A stretch of DNA of 64,000 bases. It comes from Ophryocystis elektroscirrha. Taxonomy: Eukaryota; Apicomplexa; Conoidasida; Neogregarinorida; Ophryocystidae. Positions 22,461 through 35,461 of this stretch are shown piece by piece. The stretch spans positions 1 through 64,000 of the forward strand of contig JAQIFP010000010.1 in assembly GCA_030141585.1 (NCBI GenBank), read 5' to 3'. Made by a program: the position numbers and the translations under genes. The notes under the pieces were generated by a model. It made no database searches. It was not told where the DNA came from and saw only the letters and a list, made by a program, of their open reading frames with translations. Position 1 is the first letter of the stretch. The number at the start of each line of letters is the position of its first letter.

Positions 22461-23281
22461 TTAATTTTTAGATAAACTTAATAAAACAGATGCCCAGTTT
22501 TCATCATACAAACCATTTGTTGCATTTATCACATACCACATAAAACGCCTTGATTTTTTTATATATTCTGGTATAGCGTTTAAATCTAATTTGGCTATAG
22601 TGCTAGGTAAATAATATTCTACATCTTTTCCTGACTGGCTAAATTGATTAATAAGTAAAATTATAGTAGATTCTTGTAATGCATGTTCATATAATAAACG
22701 ATTAATCCATAGTTTTGACTTTTCATGATTTTCTTCCATTAAAGATACAACAAAGATTACTGCTTTAAAATATACCGTATTATATATACAAGGCCATAAA
22801 TATTGCATGGGTTGCGCACCAGACATCTAAAACATAAATAACTTATAAAAAATAAAATATTTAGCCTCCTGCCGGACTCGAACCGACGACCTCCCGCTTA
22901 CTAAGCGGATGCTCTACCAACTGAGCCAAGAAGGCTTGATCAATAGTAGTGTCTAATGTATTTTATTGTTAATGGTCTTACATCAAAAAAAGAAAATATT
23001 GTATCTTGGAAATTAACTTTTTCATAGTGAAATAAAGAAGTGGGTACCATATCTTTTGCAATTGAATTCCATTCTGGTAACTTCAAGGAATATAGTAGCG
23101 TAGATTTGCCTATATGCAAATAATTTTTATGTATATATAGTTATTTCACTAATTTAAATATACCAGTGCCAGAGTTCCCTATAATTAATATATTAGAAAT
23201 TTTTTTCTTGTTGTCATTATAAAAACTATTGGTTTTATTAAGAACAGTTATTGCTGCTTTTTTAGAGCAAAATGTTCCCAT
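22461..23281 (-). CDS. Degenerate ARF-like small GTPase with a tRNA gene in its second intron
   Basis: Exons 23164-23281, 22982-23109 and 22461-22826 close to 203 residues. MGTFCSKK at the N-terminus has Gly2 for myristoylation and a nearby Cys. The P-loop GNSGTGKST is intact (split by intron 1, 54 nt). A PT switch-1 Thr is present (MVPTSLFHYE). Switch 2 reads DMSGAQPMQYLWPCIYN instead of DxGGQ, and the NKxD guanine motif has become NQFS. These features fit an ARF/ARL fold acting at membranes, with altered nucleotide recognition. It cannot be placed in a known ARL subgroup. Intron 2 (22827-22981, 155 nt) contains a complete tRNA-Thr in the same orientation. Confidence 0.85.
22863..22935 (-). 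tRNA. tRNA-Thr(AGU), nested in a protein-gene intron
   Basis: The minus strand gives a complete cloverleaf: acceptor GCCTTCT/AGGAGGC with two G-U-type pairs, A box TGGCTCAGTTGG, anticodon stem CCGCT/AGCGG with loop TTAGTAA (anticodon AGT), and B box GGTTCGAGTCC. No CCA and no intron. It lies inside intron 2 of the ARF-like GTPase gene on the same strand, 36 nt from the acceptor side and 46 nt from the donor. Confidence 0.95.
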
Positions 23282-23374
23282 AAATTTCTACCGGTATTAT
23301 TTAACTGTGAAACCACAATATTATATTGTTAAATTTCACAGATAGTCACAAGTAAAATTTCTTATTTTATATTA

Positions 23375-23448
23375 GCCTCAGTGGCGTAATTGGATAGCGC
23401 GCTGGACTTCTAATCCAGCGGTTGTGGGTTCGAGTCCCACCTGAGGTG
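23375..23448 (+). tRNA. tRNA-Arg(UCU)
   Basis: Acceptor GCCTCAG/CTGAGGT (terminal G-U pair), A box TGGCGTAATTGG, anticodon stem CTGGA/TCCAG with loop CTTCTAA (anticodon TCT), B box GGTTCGAGTCC, discriminator G. It stands in the short divergent spacer between the ARF-like gene (starting at 23281, minus) and the plus-strand gene at 23556. Confidence 0.95.
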
Positions 23449-23555
23449 CTTTTTATAATTTTTATAAACTTTTATGTTGTTTACAAAAATTCAATCAATA
23501 ATAATATAATGATGTGCTGTTTCTATAAAAGGCAATTTTCCTGTAAAAACATGTC

Positions 23556-24201
23556 ATGTTATTTTACTATACTAAACAAAATATAATAAATGCTTTAACA
23601 ATATATCCTCGGACGATCTATCTGATAAATTTTTTTAGCTGCGTACACAACTTTAACATATCTTTGATAAAATCATTTCTTCAACATATTAAACATTTTT
23701 CGCCAATCAGTATTTTTGTTACTAATAACCAGTATTTGAACAATTGTACAATTATACAAAACAAATATACACAAAATGTCCTAGAAAGCAAAAACGCTTC
23801 AAAAAAAGAAAAAAAATCTTTCATGATAGATTACGATGCACTCATAAAAGAATGGAATGAAAAAACAGAATTAAAACAAAAGTCATATTATCACACTGCT
23901 GACTGTGTTGAAGTAGAGTAAGTATACATTAAAAAAAATAAAAATTATTTATGTATATACATATACGTATATATATATATTTATGAATATATGTGTATAT
24001 ACATATATATATATATGTATGTTTATATATATGTATGTTGTTATATATGTATATATTTATATGTATATATGTATGTATATATGTTTGTAAAGATAAAAAA
24101 AAAATTGTTATTTGTTTAGGGGTACCCAATTAGATGTGTTTCAAAATAAACTGATGAATTTAACTAATGCGTTAAATGTTTTGGATAAAAAAGAAATATG
24201 A
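23556..24201 (+). CDS. Small protein with hydrophobic N-terminus, possibly organellar
   Basis: Exons 23556-23917 and 24120-24201 close to 147 residues; the 202-nt intron is filled with TATATG repeats. The first about 50 residues are aromatic and Ile-rich with scattered Arg/Lys and His and almost no acidic residues (ALTIYPRTIYLINFFSCV), like a mitochondrial presequence or membrane segment. The rest is charged and helical (DYDALIKEWNEKTELKQKSY and LDVFQNKLMNLTNALNVLDK). I do not recognise it. A mitochondrial or apicoplast role is inference from the N-terminus. Its stop lies 19 bp from the convergent stop of NAA10. An alternative ATG five bases upstream is out of frame. Confidence 0.6.
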
Positions 24202-24220
24202 ATTATAAGGTTTTTTTATA

Positions 24221-25238
24221 TTATTTATCTGTTTTTTTATCAATTGGCTTCCTATCAGATTTATCCTTAGAAAAATAACTAAGTTTGATTTTTTCATCCA
24301 ATTGTTTAAGTTTATCATCTGCCTCTTTTACATATTTCGAGTTAAACTGCTCATTGAATGTAGCTTTCAAGTTATATGCGTCTTCCAAGTCAGAATAATA
24401 CTTTTTTTGTAGCTGAAAAAACCTTAAAAAAAATACCAAGTGTCTTAAATAGATCTTACTTATAATTTTTATGATTATATAAACTTATGGCAGCTTGATT
24501 AGAAACTCGAACGTCGAGGGATACCATCTTTGCATCATAACATTTAACCATGTTTCTATCTAAGGAAAGTATATCAAATTTTTCAGTTTACGAGTTAAGT
24601 CTAATAATTGCTGGGCTATCCCAGCTTTTCGATAATTTCGATTAATGGCAAAAGATGTTATATGACCTGTTGGTACTCCACTGTTTTCTTCCTCCCTAAT
24701 TAACTTCAGTATGCCATATATATTCATTTATATATATATATAATTAAAAATTATTATTATAAATAAGAAATTTTTATTAATTTATTAATATAAATAATAA
24801 TAATAATTTATTATATCAACTGTAAAAAAGTGTGTACGCACAATAATTATTATATATGGATTTCTCCCAAAATGATAACATATGTTAATTTTTGTACAAC
24901 GTAACACCAACACTTAAAATATGCGTCAGTTCTATACTCTTATTATATTTATATATATATATTCACATTGCATTGTAAATAATCTTTAATGATTAGAAAT
25001 GTTATAATTAATTTCATAAATAAGTTTATGAATTGTAAACTTTTAATTAAATTTACATTTTACTTAAAACATAGCCAACTATTTTGCCATTCGCATTTGA
25101 AGCACAATGCGATAATTCATGCCACGAAGATAAATGATACTGATAATATTTCATAGAGTAATTTTCAAGCAAATTAGCACTATTACAACATTGCATTCCA
25201 TATAAGTCTTCTGGGTTAAATGTTCTAATGCTAACCAT
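24221..25238 (-). CDS. NAA10: N-alpha-acetyltransferase 10, catalytic subunit of NatA
   Basis: Exons 25057-25238, 24592-24695, 24460-24559 and 24221-24422 close to 195 residues. Hallmarks of Naa10/ARD1 are present from end to end: [24 protein letters not shown]-type region [26 protein letters not shown] region [32 protein letters not shown] (the R/QxxGxG/A acetyl-CoA loop), [15 protein letters not shown] and [13 protein letters not shown]. The Lys-rich acidic tail replaces the longer vertebrate tail. With the Naa15 scaffold, NatA acetylates N-termini of nascent chains at the ribosome after Met removal. The frame is open farther upstream, but the ATG at 25236-25238 is chosen because family members start two or three residues before this motif. 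Confidence 0.93.
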
Positions 25239-25308
25239 TGTATTTGCAAAAAAACAGTATAAATGACTAAAAATATTTTTTTTATTCATAAAAAAAGTAT
25301 TTTTGATT

Positions 25309-26040
25309 TTATTGTTGTTTTATTAAGCTTTCAAAAGGGAAAATAAAAACTTTAGAATTTTTAGAATTGGGGGTTAATTTCACTAAAAATTTGAATTTAT
25401 TGATATCAAATAAACCAGAATTTCCTGCGTATAATTTAACATGAATAGTATAGAAATGCATTGATTGTAAATCGTTTATTGTATAAAAAGTTTTTCCAGC
25501 CCAAAACATTCCATTTGTTGGATAATTAGTGCTATATTTTGCAATCACTTGGGACAAACTTTTATTTGTCTTAACGCTCTATATGGCACATATATTTGGT
25601 TTCTACCCTTACATCAGATAAATATGTAATATATTCGTTATGAAGGTTTTGCGTGTAATCTGCTGCAAAGTTTAACTGTGTTTTCTTGTGAATTGGTAGA
25701 TCACGACTTAACGCTTGATTGTTCAAATCAACGCATAATTTATTAATACGATCATTCGATATATTAAATATTGATAATTTAATTTGCTGATACTTTGAGC
25801 TTGGTAGCTGGCCACAAGGATGTATTAGCAGCTTTAAGCCACATGTACTCGATGATTCAAACAATGGAACCTTTTTATAAAATTTAATTAATTAATATTA
25901 ATATAAATTAATATACGCAGTCATTAACTCTATATATTGCTTTTATATATGCCTCTATGATGAATAATATTTATTTATGTGTATATATAAATACAAATAC
26001 ATTTATATATATATGTATATATTTATTATTAAATTTATTA

Positions 26041-26083
<43 letters not shown>

Positions 26084-26885
26084 ATAAATATTTATTGATG
26101 AATATAATATATTTATTACGACTGTATATTAAAAAGGATTTATGTTATTAATGGAATTACTTTATTTAACACTTGTTTTCCCATGGCAAGTAAAATGCCT
26201 GTATCGGAATAAATAGTCCAGTATATATGATAATCCACATGAGTAGGAAATCTGATTATTATCAAGTATTATATAAGACTTTAGGAGAAATAGTATAAAA
26301 TATAACACTATTCTTACGGTATGCATTTATCCGTAGCTTCTACATCACAAATCTAAAATGTTTATTTCTAATAAGAATAATTATTACATTTTTTAAAATA
26401 TCTGTATGGAAAATGATTTGACTCTCTGTGCTGTTGGTTATTAACCATGACTCTTGGCCGTCACATGGAACAAGATTTACAGGGTTTTTATCTGGTAGAT
26501 AAGCATTTACTTTGGTAATGTAAATTCCTTCTTCAATTGTGCTATATGATTGAATTCCTACGCAAAATCCATTGTGTGCATTCCAATTAGGATAATGGGA
26601 GATGGTTGAATGTATTGCCAATTTAGTAGCCAGTGGCAACATTATGTGATAAAGTGCATAATCTTTTCCATAACGACTTTTTTTATATAATTTTTCGAAA
26701 TAAGCATAGTTACAGAACTTTTCCGATAAATCTGTTTCACTTATATAAATATATATATTAATCTTGAAATAGCCAAAATTATATCTGCAAAATACTCAAT
26801 TGAATTTCTTCTATATAATAACTATTCTTAAAGTATATTTTAAATGAGATATTATTCTTTATTTATATCAACTAAATTTATTTGT

Positions 26886-26936
<51 letters not shown>

Positions 26937-28459
26937 TATAATAACAATTATATAAATATACGTATATGTGTATATATATATGTATATATATATGTATATA
27001 TATATGTATATATATTAAATAAAAATTTAATATAATTAAATTTATATACAATATCAGAATGATGTACCCTTGTAGTGTGTATGGAACATTCAAGATATCA
27101 TTTTCCACTGTGTTACTATATACAGGTAAATTATTTATGAAAAAATTATTTGAATGGGATGTTGCTATATATACGTTTTTTGAATACTTTCCTTGAAGCT
27201 TAATGATAATTTGGCCATTATAAATTTGACCTTTGAATTATACATATATACAGTATGTTTACCAGAGTAAAAGTTCAAATGAGGCCAATCGGCGATGTCA
27301 ACTGAAACTATCTGAGATTTCTCTGAAGATACGTTAAACGTGAACGCTGGTTCAGAAGAATATTTCAACCGTAAGATGTTCCTTCCAATCATATTAGACA
27401 CTAATTGTGCCGTTAAAACACATTTGTCGTATATTGAGGTTATGTCATTGGAAGTTATTGTTTTTTCTAGCTTCATGTCAGTATTTGTCATATTTATTGT
27501 AGTTTTACTCGGTTTTCTCTTCCACAAAGCGACAGGGCAAAATACCTATCATAGTCAACATGTCACATACTATATACATACAGTATATATATACATTACA
27601 ATGTATACACATAACAATATAAACAATAATATATAATCATATTAACATATATACATAAAATTATATACCTTACATTATAAATATAACATTATATATACAT
27701 GTATTGTTATATATAAAATAAATGACGTAGAGAAGATGAACACACGTTAAATATACAGCCAGATATTGAGGTCTTTTCGATGCAAATTATTTTACTATAA
27801 ATTAAACAGACTAATTGATAATTATTTTAGCGTATGAAAATAATACCTTCATTGAACCATTAAGATACCACTTGAATCCTCTTAAAAAAAAGATGCCATT
27901 AGATATGAATCGAAATTTAACTGATACCGATAATGCTTCACAAGGTCCAAGTTTGATATTTAAAGTTTCAAATTCGGCAATTAGATCTGTATTGATGATA
28001 CTTTGAAACATACTATCAAAATTCTCTATACTGTCAAAAATCGGCTTGAAATCGTTGCATACTATTTTTGTGCGCAGCGAGTTATATAAGACAACTTTCA
28101 GACATACACATTCATTAGGAAATGTACACAAACTTTGATTAGAGAAGGAGATTTTAATAGGATCTTCTAGACGGTAAGCGTCTGTAAAAAAATTCAGAGT
28201 AATCTTTGTAGAGGTGGAAAATAAACGATTCGGGAAAATTATTTCAAGCGAATTAACCTGTGATAATATAACTGAAACTTCATGTTCAATAATGCATTAA
28301 TTTCACAGTTGCATATAAGTAAATCTCATGCATAAATATTATACTTATGAAGATTAAAAATATTATATATGTATACAGCCTTACACTTATGTATATATAT
28401 ATATGTATATTTATGTAAATTAATTTATATGGATGTATAAACATATATACATATAATTA

Positions 28460-28498
<39 letters not shown>

Positions 28499-29396
28499 TA
28501 AGCTCATATACATAAAATCAAATAGAATATATATATATATATATAGAATTTATTTATTTTAAATATAATCTAATTAGTGGTGAAATAATATAAGTGAGAA
28601 AATTACGTAGGTAACGATGGGCAAAGGGATTTCATAATAAACTGCTTGTACAGCTTTAAGCAAATACGGTTCTACAGCATTCTCAGTAAACAGTTGCCAT
28701 TTTTTATATGACTGAATGATGTTTTCTAACATGTTATAATCTATAAAGTCAGACGACAATTTAGTAGCTGTAATTTTAGTAATTCAATATTTGTTGCTTA
28801 CAGAATACTTTAGGGTGTTTTATACTCGCCGAAGTAAAATCTTCATACTTCATAGGTAAAATGGTCTCAAAGACATATAATCGGTAACTTGAAGGTAAGC
28901 CGTATAAGCTAAAAGAAAATTGTTGGTTTATATGATTTATCAGCATGTGAGAATGCGTTAAAAATCCGTCCAAATATAGCTTCATATTATTGCACTGTAT
29001 TCCTATCATAGAAAGTATTCTATTAGTTAGAATGAATGAGTCCGTCGATATAATCACTTTGAGTGCTTTCTTTAAACAATGTAGAGATAATTTTGGAAAC
29101 CCTGTGATGCCGTTTTGATAAACCATTTTTCACCTGCTTCTAAATATTCCGAGCTAGCTTCAATTAAACATAACGGAGATGAACTTAATAATGAATCACT
29201 TTTTTCGAAATAACTTGCAGCAATTTCATACAAGAACCCGTTCCGTAATTTACTTGATTTTACCTACATAAAAAGAAACAAAATTGCTTAGTTGTAAATT
29301 TCTAAAAAAATATTTTCTATATAATGTTATTATAATAATAATAATTATAGTAAACGTTTACATTAATGGTACCAGTATTAATATAAGAAAAGTATA

Positions 29397-29443
<47 letters not shown>

Positions 29444-29463
29444 AAACATATATATACTGATGC

Positions 29464-29494
<31 letters not shown>

Positions 29495-30771
29495 TGTGTA
29501 TATTTTTATATATATATGTATACAAGTCAAATATAGCTTTTATTTGTACTTTATATTAACCTACCCAATTACTATACTGCACTTCATTATAATTATAAGT
29601 ATACTCTGTTGTGTTTTCATTATTATTCAAACAGTCAACTAAATCTACGAATGCTTTTCCAATTAATTTGAAATTTTTAGAGAGGTTAGAAGCTTTCGCC
29701 CATAAAATGTAGTCCAATAATGCAAATTTATTGTGTTCTTTTGTAGAAAGGAGCTGTTTAAAATTATTTTCGTTTTTGGAAAAATTTAACGATTGGGAAA
29801 TTGCATGTAATCTTACACACTGCACTATAGAGTATAATAAAAATATTAAATTTATATCTGCCTTATTTAGTAACACTTTTACAAATATTCATCAAAGGTG
29901 TATAATTTAAACTTGTTTATAATCAATTATATCGTCTAAAATTTTTATAACAACCAATCTATTAAATTGATGTATTTATCAACCATATAAATTTTTACAT
30001 AAAATTTAATTGTATCACTTATTAATAAAATATTCCTATTATAAATAAAGAGATATATATAAAATATATTTAAAATTCTCTACATATATATCTATATATA
30101 TACACATATATATTTACATATATATATAGTTATAAATAAATATATAATTACACATATATGTTTGCATATGTATATATATATATACGTATGAATACATATA
30201 TTTTATATTATAATAAATCATTTTACTGACATGTAATGTAAAATTGTTATCAGAAAATCTGACAAGTTTCTAACCGTAAAAGTTATGATAAGAGTTTAAG
30301 TGTTTTAATTCATTCGCTAAAGCTTGATACAATGAAGCTGCTTTATCATACGAGCCTTGGAAAAAGAAAAGGTTAGCTTGGTAAATCATTCTTGCATCAA
30401 AATTTGTTGAGCTTTTCATACCCAATCTGGAAAACAAAATATCTGTGGTATGATCTATAGCAGAATTAGCGAATGCCGTAGCTGCATTAACTACATTATT
30501 TGCCGAACGACTTATTGTGCGATTCCATAGTCCTTTAAATGAAGATTTTGAGTTTTTTTTTGCAATCAATCGACTTTCGAGGTGTTCAATTATCCGTCCA
30601 ATAGTTGTTTCCCGCAATTTATATATAACGTCATGCGTTATATTTCTTAATATAGAATAATGATTACATATATATTGCATAAACTTTTCTCCCACAATAT
30701 GTTGCTGACCTAATAATCATAATAACTATATGTCAATGCCTATCATAATAAATTGTATACTATACATATTG

Positions 30772-30804
<33 letters not shown>

Positions 30805-32008
30805 ATAATTATAATAATAAATAATAATAATAATAATAAATAATAAAAACAATAATAAATAATAATATTAAGTAATAGTAATAAACTTAAGTTATATTCA
30901 ACAAAGTTATAAATATATTTTAAAAATAAATTTTTGTATTAGTAAATATATGGAAATTCAATTATAAATAAATGATTCAACAAGTACAAGTATGCCTATT
31001 ATGATAAGTCTGTACAATATTGTTAGTACCATTATTTATGGGGCATGTTTGAGAAAGAATATCTGTGATATAATCTATTTTACGTAACGGTAAAAGATAG
31101 CAGTTTTTATTTGAAAATTCAGATTGAAAATCAGATAATAACTGAGCATGATCACTTACAACATTTGTAACTGCATGTGTTAATATATATACATCACCAA
31201 TTTGCTCATAATCTATACAGCTTTTGATATAATCTGATACCCTTGTTTTATAATCTTCAAGAAGAGCTGCTGCAGTTTCCATATATTTGGTATCTCTTGA
31301 TGATAATATATACATAAAACATATTGGAATACTTAAAATATTTTCACTATCTGTATTCATAACTTCATACGCAACTTTAACATATTCATTTATCCATTGT
31401 GTATATGCAACTTCATCTTTATATCTTATACATGTGTTAAAAGGAATAGAAGCACTTTTTTTAATATGTGCATAGTTATGTAAATATTTCATGTCTTCAT
31501 TCATATTTACAATATCATTCGAATTAATCCTCGAACAATCAAGATCTGTCAATTTAATATTATTATTATTAGGGAACTGTTGTCTATCAACAACATGATA
31601 ACTTAAGTCTTGAATAGTGCAATTATATGCTGTATGTATATATTGAGTATTAGCTTCATTAATACTTATCATATGTGATGAATGTTGATCCAAATATCTA
31701 GCTGCATAGTATTTACCATCCTTTGAATCTGCACAGCAAATTAAAGAGCTTAAATTTTCATTAAAGTCAGAAAATGCCTTTAGAGATATGCTAGTTTTCG
31801 GTATACCAAAAGGTCTAAATAAGTTACCATAACATGGCTTGAAATAATATGGACAAGTGTACTTATCTAATGAAAAAGTGCTTAAGTCAATTTGCAAGGA
31901 TACATATAAATCTTCTTTTGCTTTGTCTGAAGCTAATATATAAATTGTTGGAGAAAAGTTTTCTGCTATAAATTTAATCCATTCATTCTCATCTTTTAAG
32001 TGAAACAT
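25309..32008 (-). CDS. TRAPPC8: TRAPP complex subunit 8 (TRAPPC8/Trs85)
   Basis: A large gene of a dozen or more exons. The start at 32006-32008 ([20 protein letters not shown]) leads into a first exon of about 1 kb with the Trs85 N-terminal pattern [17 protein letters not shown] and LFRPFG. It joins at a GGTACT donor (about 31028) to an exon reading [17 protein letters not shown]. Then come [20 protein letters not shown] and [20 protein letters not shown], corresponding to the Trs85 segment of isoform 'RKGLSRSLFSATKKW' and the TPR-like repeats after it. Later exons (29556-29876, 28776-29126, 27811-28131, 27165-27527, 26340-26642, 25571-25864, 25309-25557) hold helical and then Ig-like strand regions, as in the TRAPPC8 C-terminus. 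TRAPPC8 defines TRAPPIII, the Rab1 exchange factor for early secretory and autophagy traffic. Not every exon boundary was resolved, and introns are full of (TA)n. Confidence 0.82.
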
Positions 32009-32223
32009 CAGCAATTTCTCATTAAAAAAAAAAAAACATATTACTAAATGAAATATATCGATAAAAACAATTTATCATATCCAAACGGTAGGTTTATTAT
32101 AAATAAAAATTAAAGTATTTTATTTAGGTGCATCTTTAAAATTCTTTTTCTGTTACTTAAAGTCCAAATATTATATAAAAACTTTAGTAAAAATGCTTAA
32201 ACCTTGTGGCATATACCTACAAT

Positions 32224-32451
32224 TTAAAGTAACAATTTAAAAAAAATTAACCTAAACCAATAAGATTCCCACACTTGAACCATGGATATTTCTGGGTACA
32301 AAGTAGCGTCTATATGTGGGTTGTAATTCTTATGAATAAATTTATAGCGGTAGCTGGTTATCGCATCAAAAATTGAATTACACTTTGATGAAACTTGATA
32401 CGCCTCTCTTTCCTAAGAAATTGAATACTTTATCAATAATTATCAAATTAA

Positions 32452-32516
<65 letters not shown>

Positions 32517-35413
32517 TATAGTCTTATTAATAAATAATAAATTAGTGTAAGTTATTTATCAAGGTAATAAGGAATATATAAGGATCAGATATTAAAAGTG
32601 TCTTCATTAATATATTCAGAAGAACGAAAGTATATTAATATTATTTCATCATATGATAGACGTGTAAAGGTAAATTTAACATATAATAATAATATATTTA
32701 TATACAAAATTTCCATATAATATATATATGGAAATTATATATTCAATTAATTATATATATACACAGACATATAAATAATGTATATTAAAACTAAATATAT
32801 ACCATCATATTGTTCAAAAGGAAATTTCCATAGTAACAGTTATAGATTTCAGTTACTAAAACATCTAAAAAGATTGTGGTAAATTCAAACGCATTGGGAA
32901 ATTGACGCATCAATTGATATACGCAGTCTAGCCACTATATTCAATCATAAAATTAATTATTTGTACTTGTGTGAACACTGGAGAAAATTGCTTAGATGAG
33001 AAGACATGTTCAGACTTTTGCAACTCTTCATCTTCTTGTGAATCTTTGCAAATCTGACTGCAAGGTTGACCTGGATGTTTTGACCGTGAATGGAACGGGT
33101 GACCAGCATTCAAAAACTCCTATATGAACAGGTGAAAATATCTGTTCAGACACTCACCTGTTGTAACAAAACCATAAATCCTCGTAATGTACGGTAATAT
33201 GGGTCAATACAAAGCATTGCTAGCGCTGTAACTTGAGATGTTCTGTCCCATCCATCACTAATTTTATTAATAAATATTTGCATTTAAATCATATTTACAT
33301 ATACATATATATATACAGCATTATTGTTATAGTGTAGGAAATATTAATACTTAAAAAGTCGTATGTAATTGCAGTAACTTAATTGACACATAATTGAATT
33401 CACCTAAATTCATCAAATAATTGTGGGTATTGTAATAAATTTCAAATAGTATTTAATTTTATTAAGATTTAATAAAATTACCTGCAATGAACTAAAACAG
33501 ACTGTCCGTGCTCTAATTGTGAAACAGCCAAAGTAGATATTTTAAGTACTAGTTGAATGGAATTGTACCACTGACTTTGCGCTATCTATAAATTATTGAC
33601 GTTGATAGCCGGGAAACTTCAACTTCCAATAAATAAATTCTATTTTTTACAACTGCTATGCGTTAAATGCTATACTTGTGTATATCAAGAAAATTACATG
33701 GTGACAATTTATTATATATAAACACTATTTGAAATGATATTGCATATTTTCATTAACACTTCTTTAAATAGAAGTAAACACATATATATTACATGTTTTT
33801 GCTTTTAACAAAATATAAGCTAGTTAAACAGTAATTCTTTACATTCAAGTATTTATGTATGTATATATATATACATTTACTGAACATAGAGTATAATTTA
33901 CCGAGTGGAGATATTGGGAATAGGTTTGAGAAGCCTTTGAGGAAAGAGAGGATCCCGTAGGATAAAAACAGTAGAAAGGATATTTAGAACTAGCACACAA
34001 AAACGGCTCTGCATTTTCAAACATTTGATGCTCACAATTCGGACAAAATTTTGTTGGATCTTTATTTGATTTAGGGAAGTCGATATTTTGAATATTTGTG
34101 GTATAACTTAACAGACTAGTTCGGCATAGAATAGGAAAATACTTTTTAACGGCATTGTTCATTTGTTGCCATGAATCATATACAGAATGTATATTTTGTA
34201 TGTTGCCAAACTCAATCTTGCAATAAATAATAATTAGCAGAATTGTAAGAATAAATAGTATTAGTTACATATTAAGAATTGCAATTATATTATTGTTTTA
34301 TTTACAGATACATTATTACAAATTATTACCTTAATATATAACAAGTAATAATGAGTTATTCAGCTTAAATAATTATTTGGTACTATTTTATGTTGGTAGT
34401 TGTTTTTATGTTCTTGATTATTGAAGTATAAGTTAATATACTATAATAATTATAAGTAAATGTATGTGCGTGTCACTAAATATTTTTAACTTTGTAATTT
34501 AATACTTAAATTAATACTTAAGTTAATAAATACTTTCACTTCATATGACTAGTTTTTGATGGTTTAGACGCAGTTTACCCGACAGAAACTGTAGTTATTT
34601 TCAGTGTTTTCAAAACCGCCCCCCGAAGCTTTATTTGCTATGGCGTTGATATATGGCCTAGCATCAATAATCAACACAAAGCTTTTTTCTTTATTGCCAT
34701 TTCGATAATTAGCAATTAGAGATAACATAAACTCATCTTCAAAACAACGATTAAACATTGATTTAGGTTGACTAATATATAGAGATATTCATTTTGAAAA
34801 TTTATAACCTGCTTCTCCATAAAGTTCCATAATGCTTTTTTCCACCCCAACTAAGAATGGGAAACCGTTTTTTAAATCTAAATTCAGCTATCTATAATAA
34901 CCAGATTTTTTTTATATTAATTTTACTTTATGTAATTGTTCATCTGTGATTACATTTGGGACAATAAATATCTTAGGATAGGTGGGAGCTAAAATATAAT
35001 TATTATTTATTTCACTTAATCGAAGCTAATTAAGCACTAATATTGAAAATACGTACAAATTCAGGATGGATATCTATAAATCTATCTAGTTCTTTTTTAA
35101 AATCATAATCAAATTTTTCAGGATAATCAACATGGTTATGGAACGCAAACATTTCCTTTAGAGTAATTTCATTAATTTGATAATTCAAAAATCGGTAAAC
35201 CTAATTAATATGTTAATTTCATAATGCATACGTTATTATTCTTCAAATATAATTTAATGGAACGATTGTCTTTCGTTTCAATCTATTAGCAATTATGCGT
35301 ATTTTTAAATAAAATACCATTAAAACAGTCTTATGCTTTAAATCAAAACTTTTCTGTACTGAGTTCCCTCTAGAGATTTCTGAATCTAAGCAATATTAAT
35401 TTTCAATAACTTG

Positions 35414-35461
<48 letters not shown>

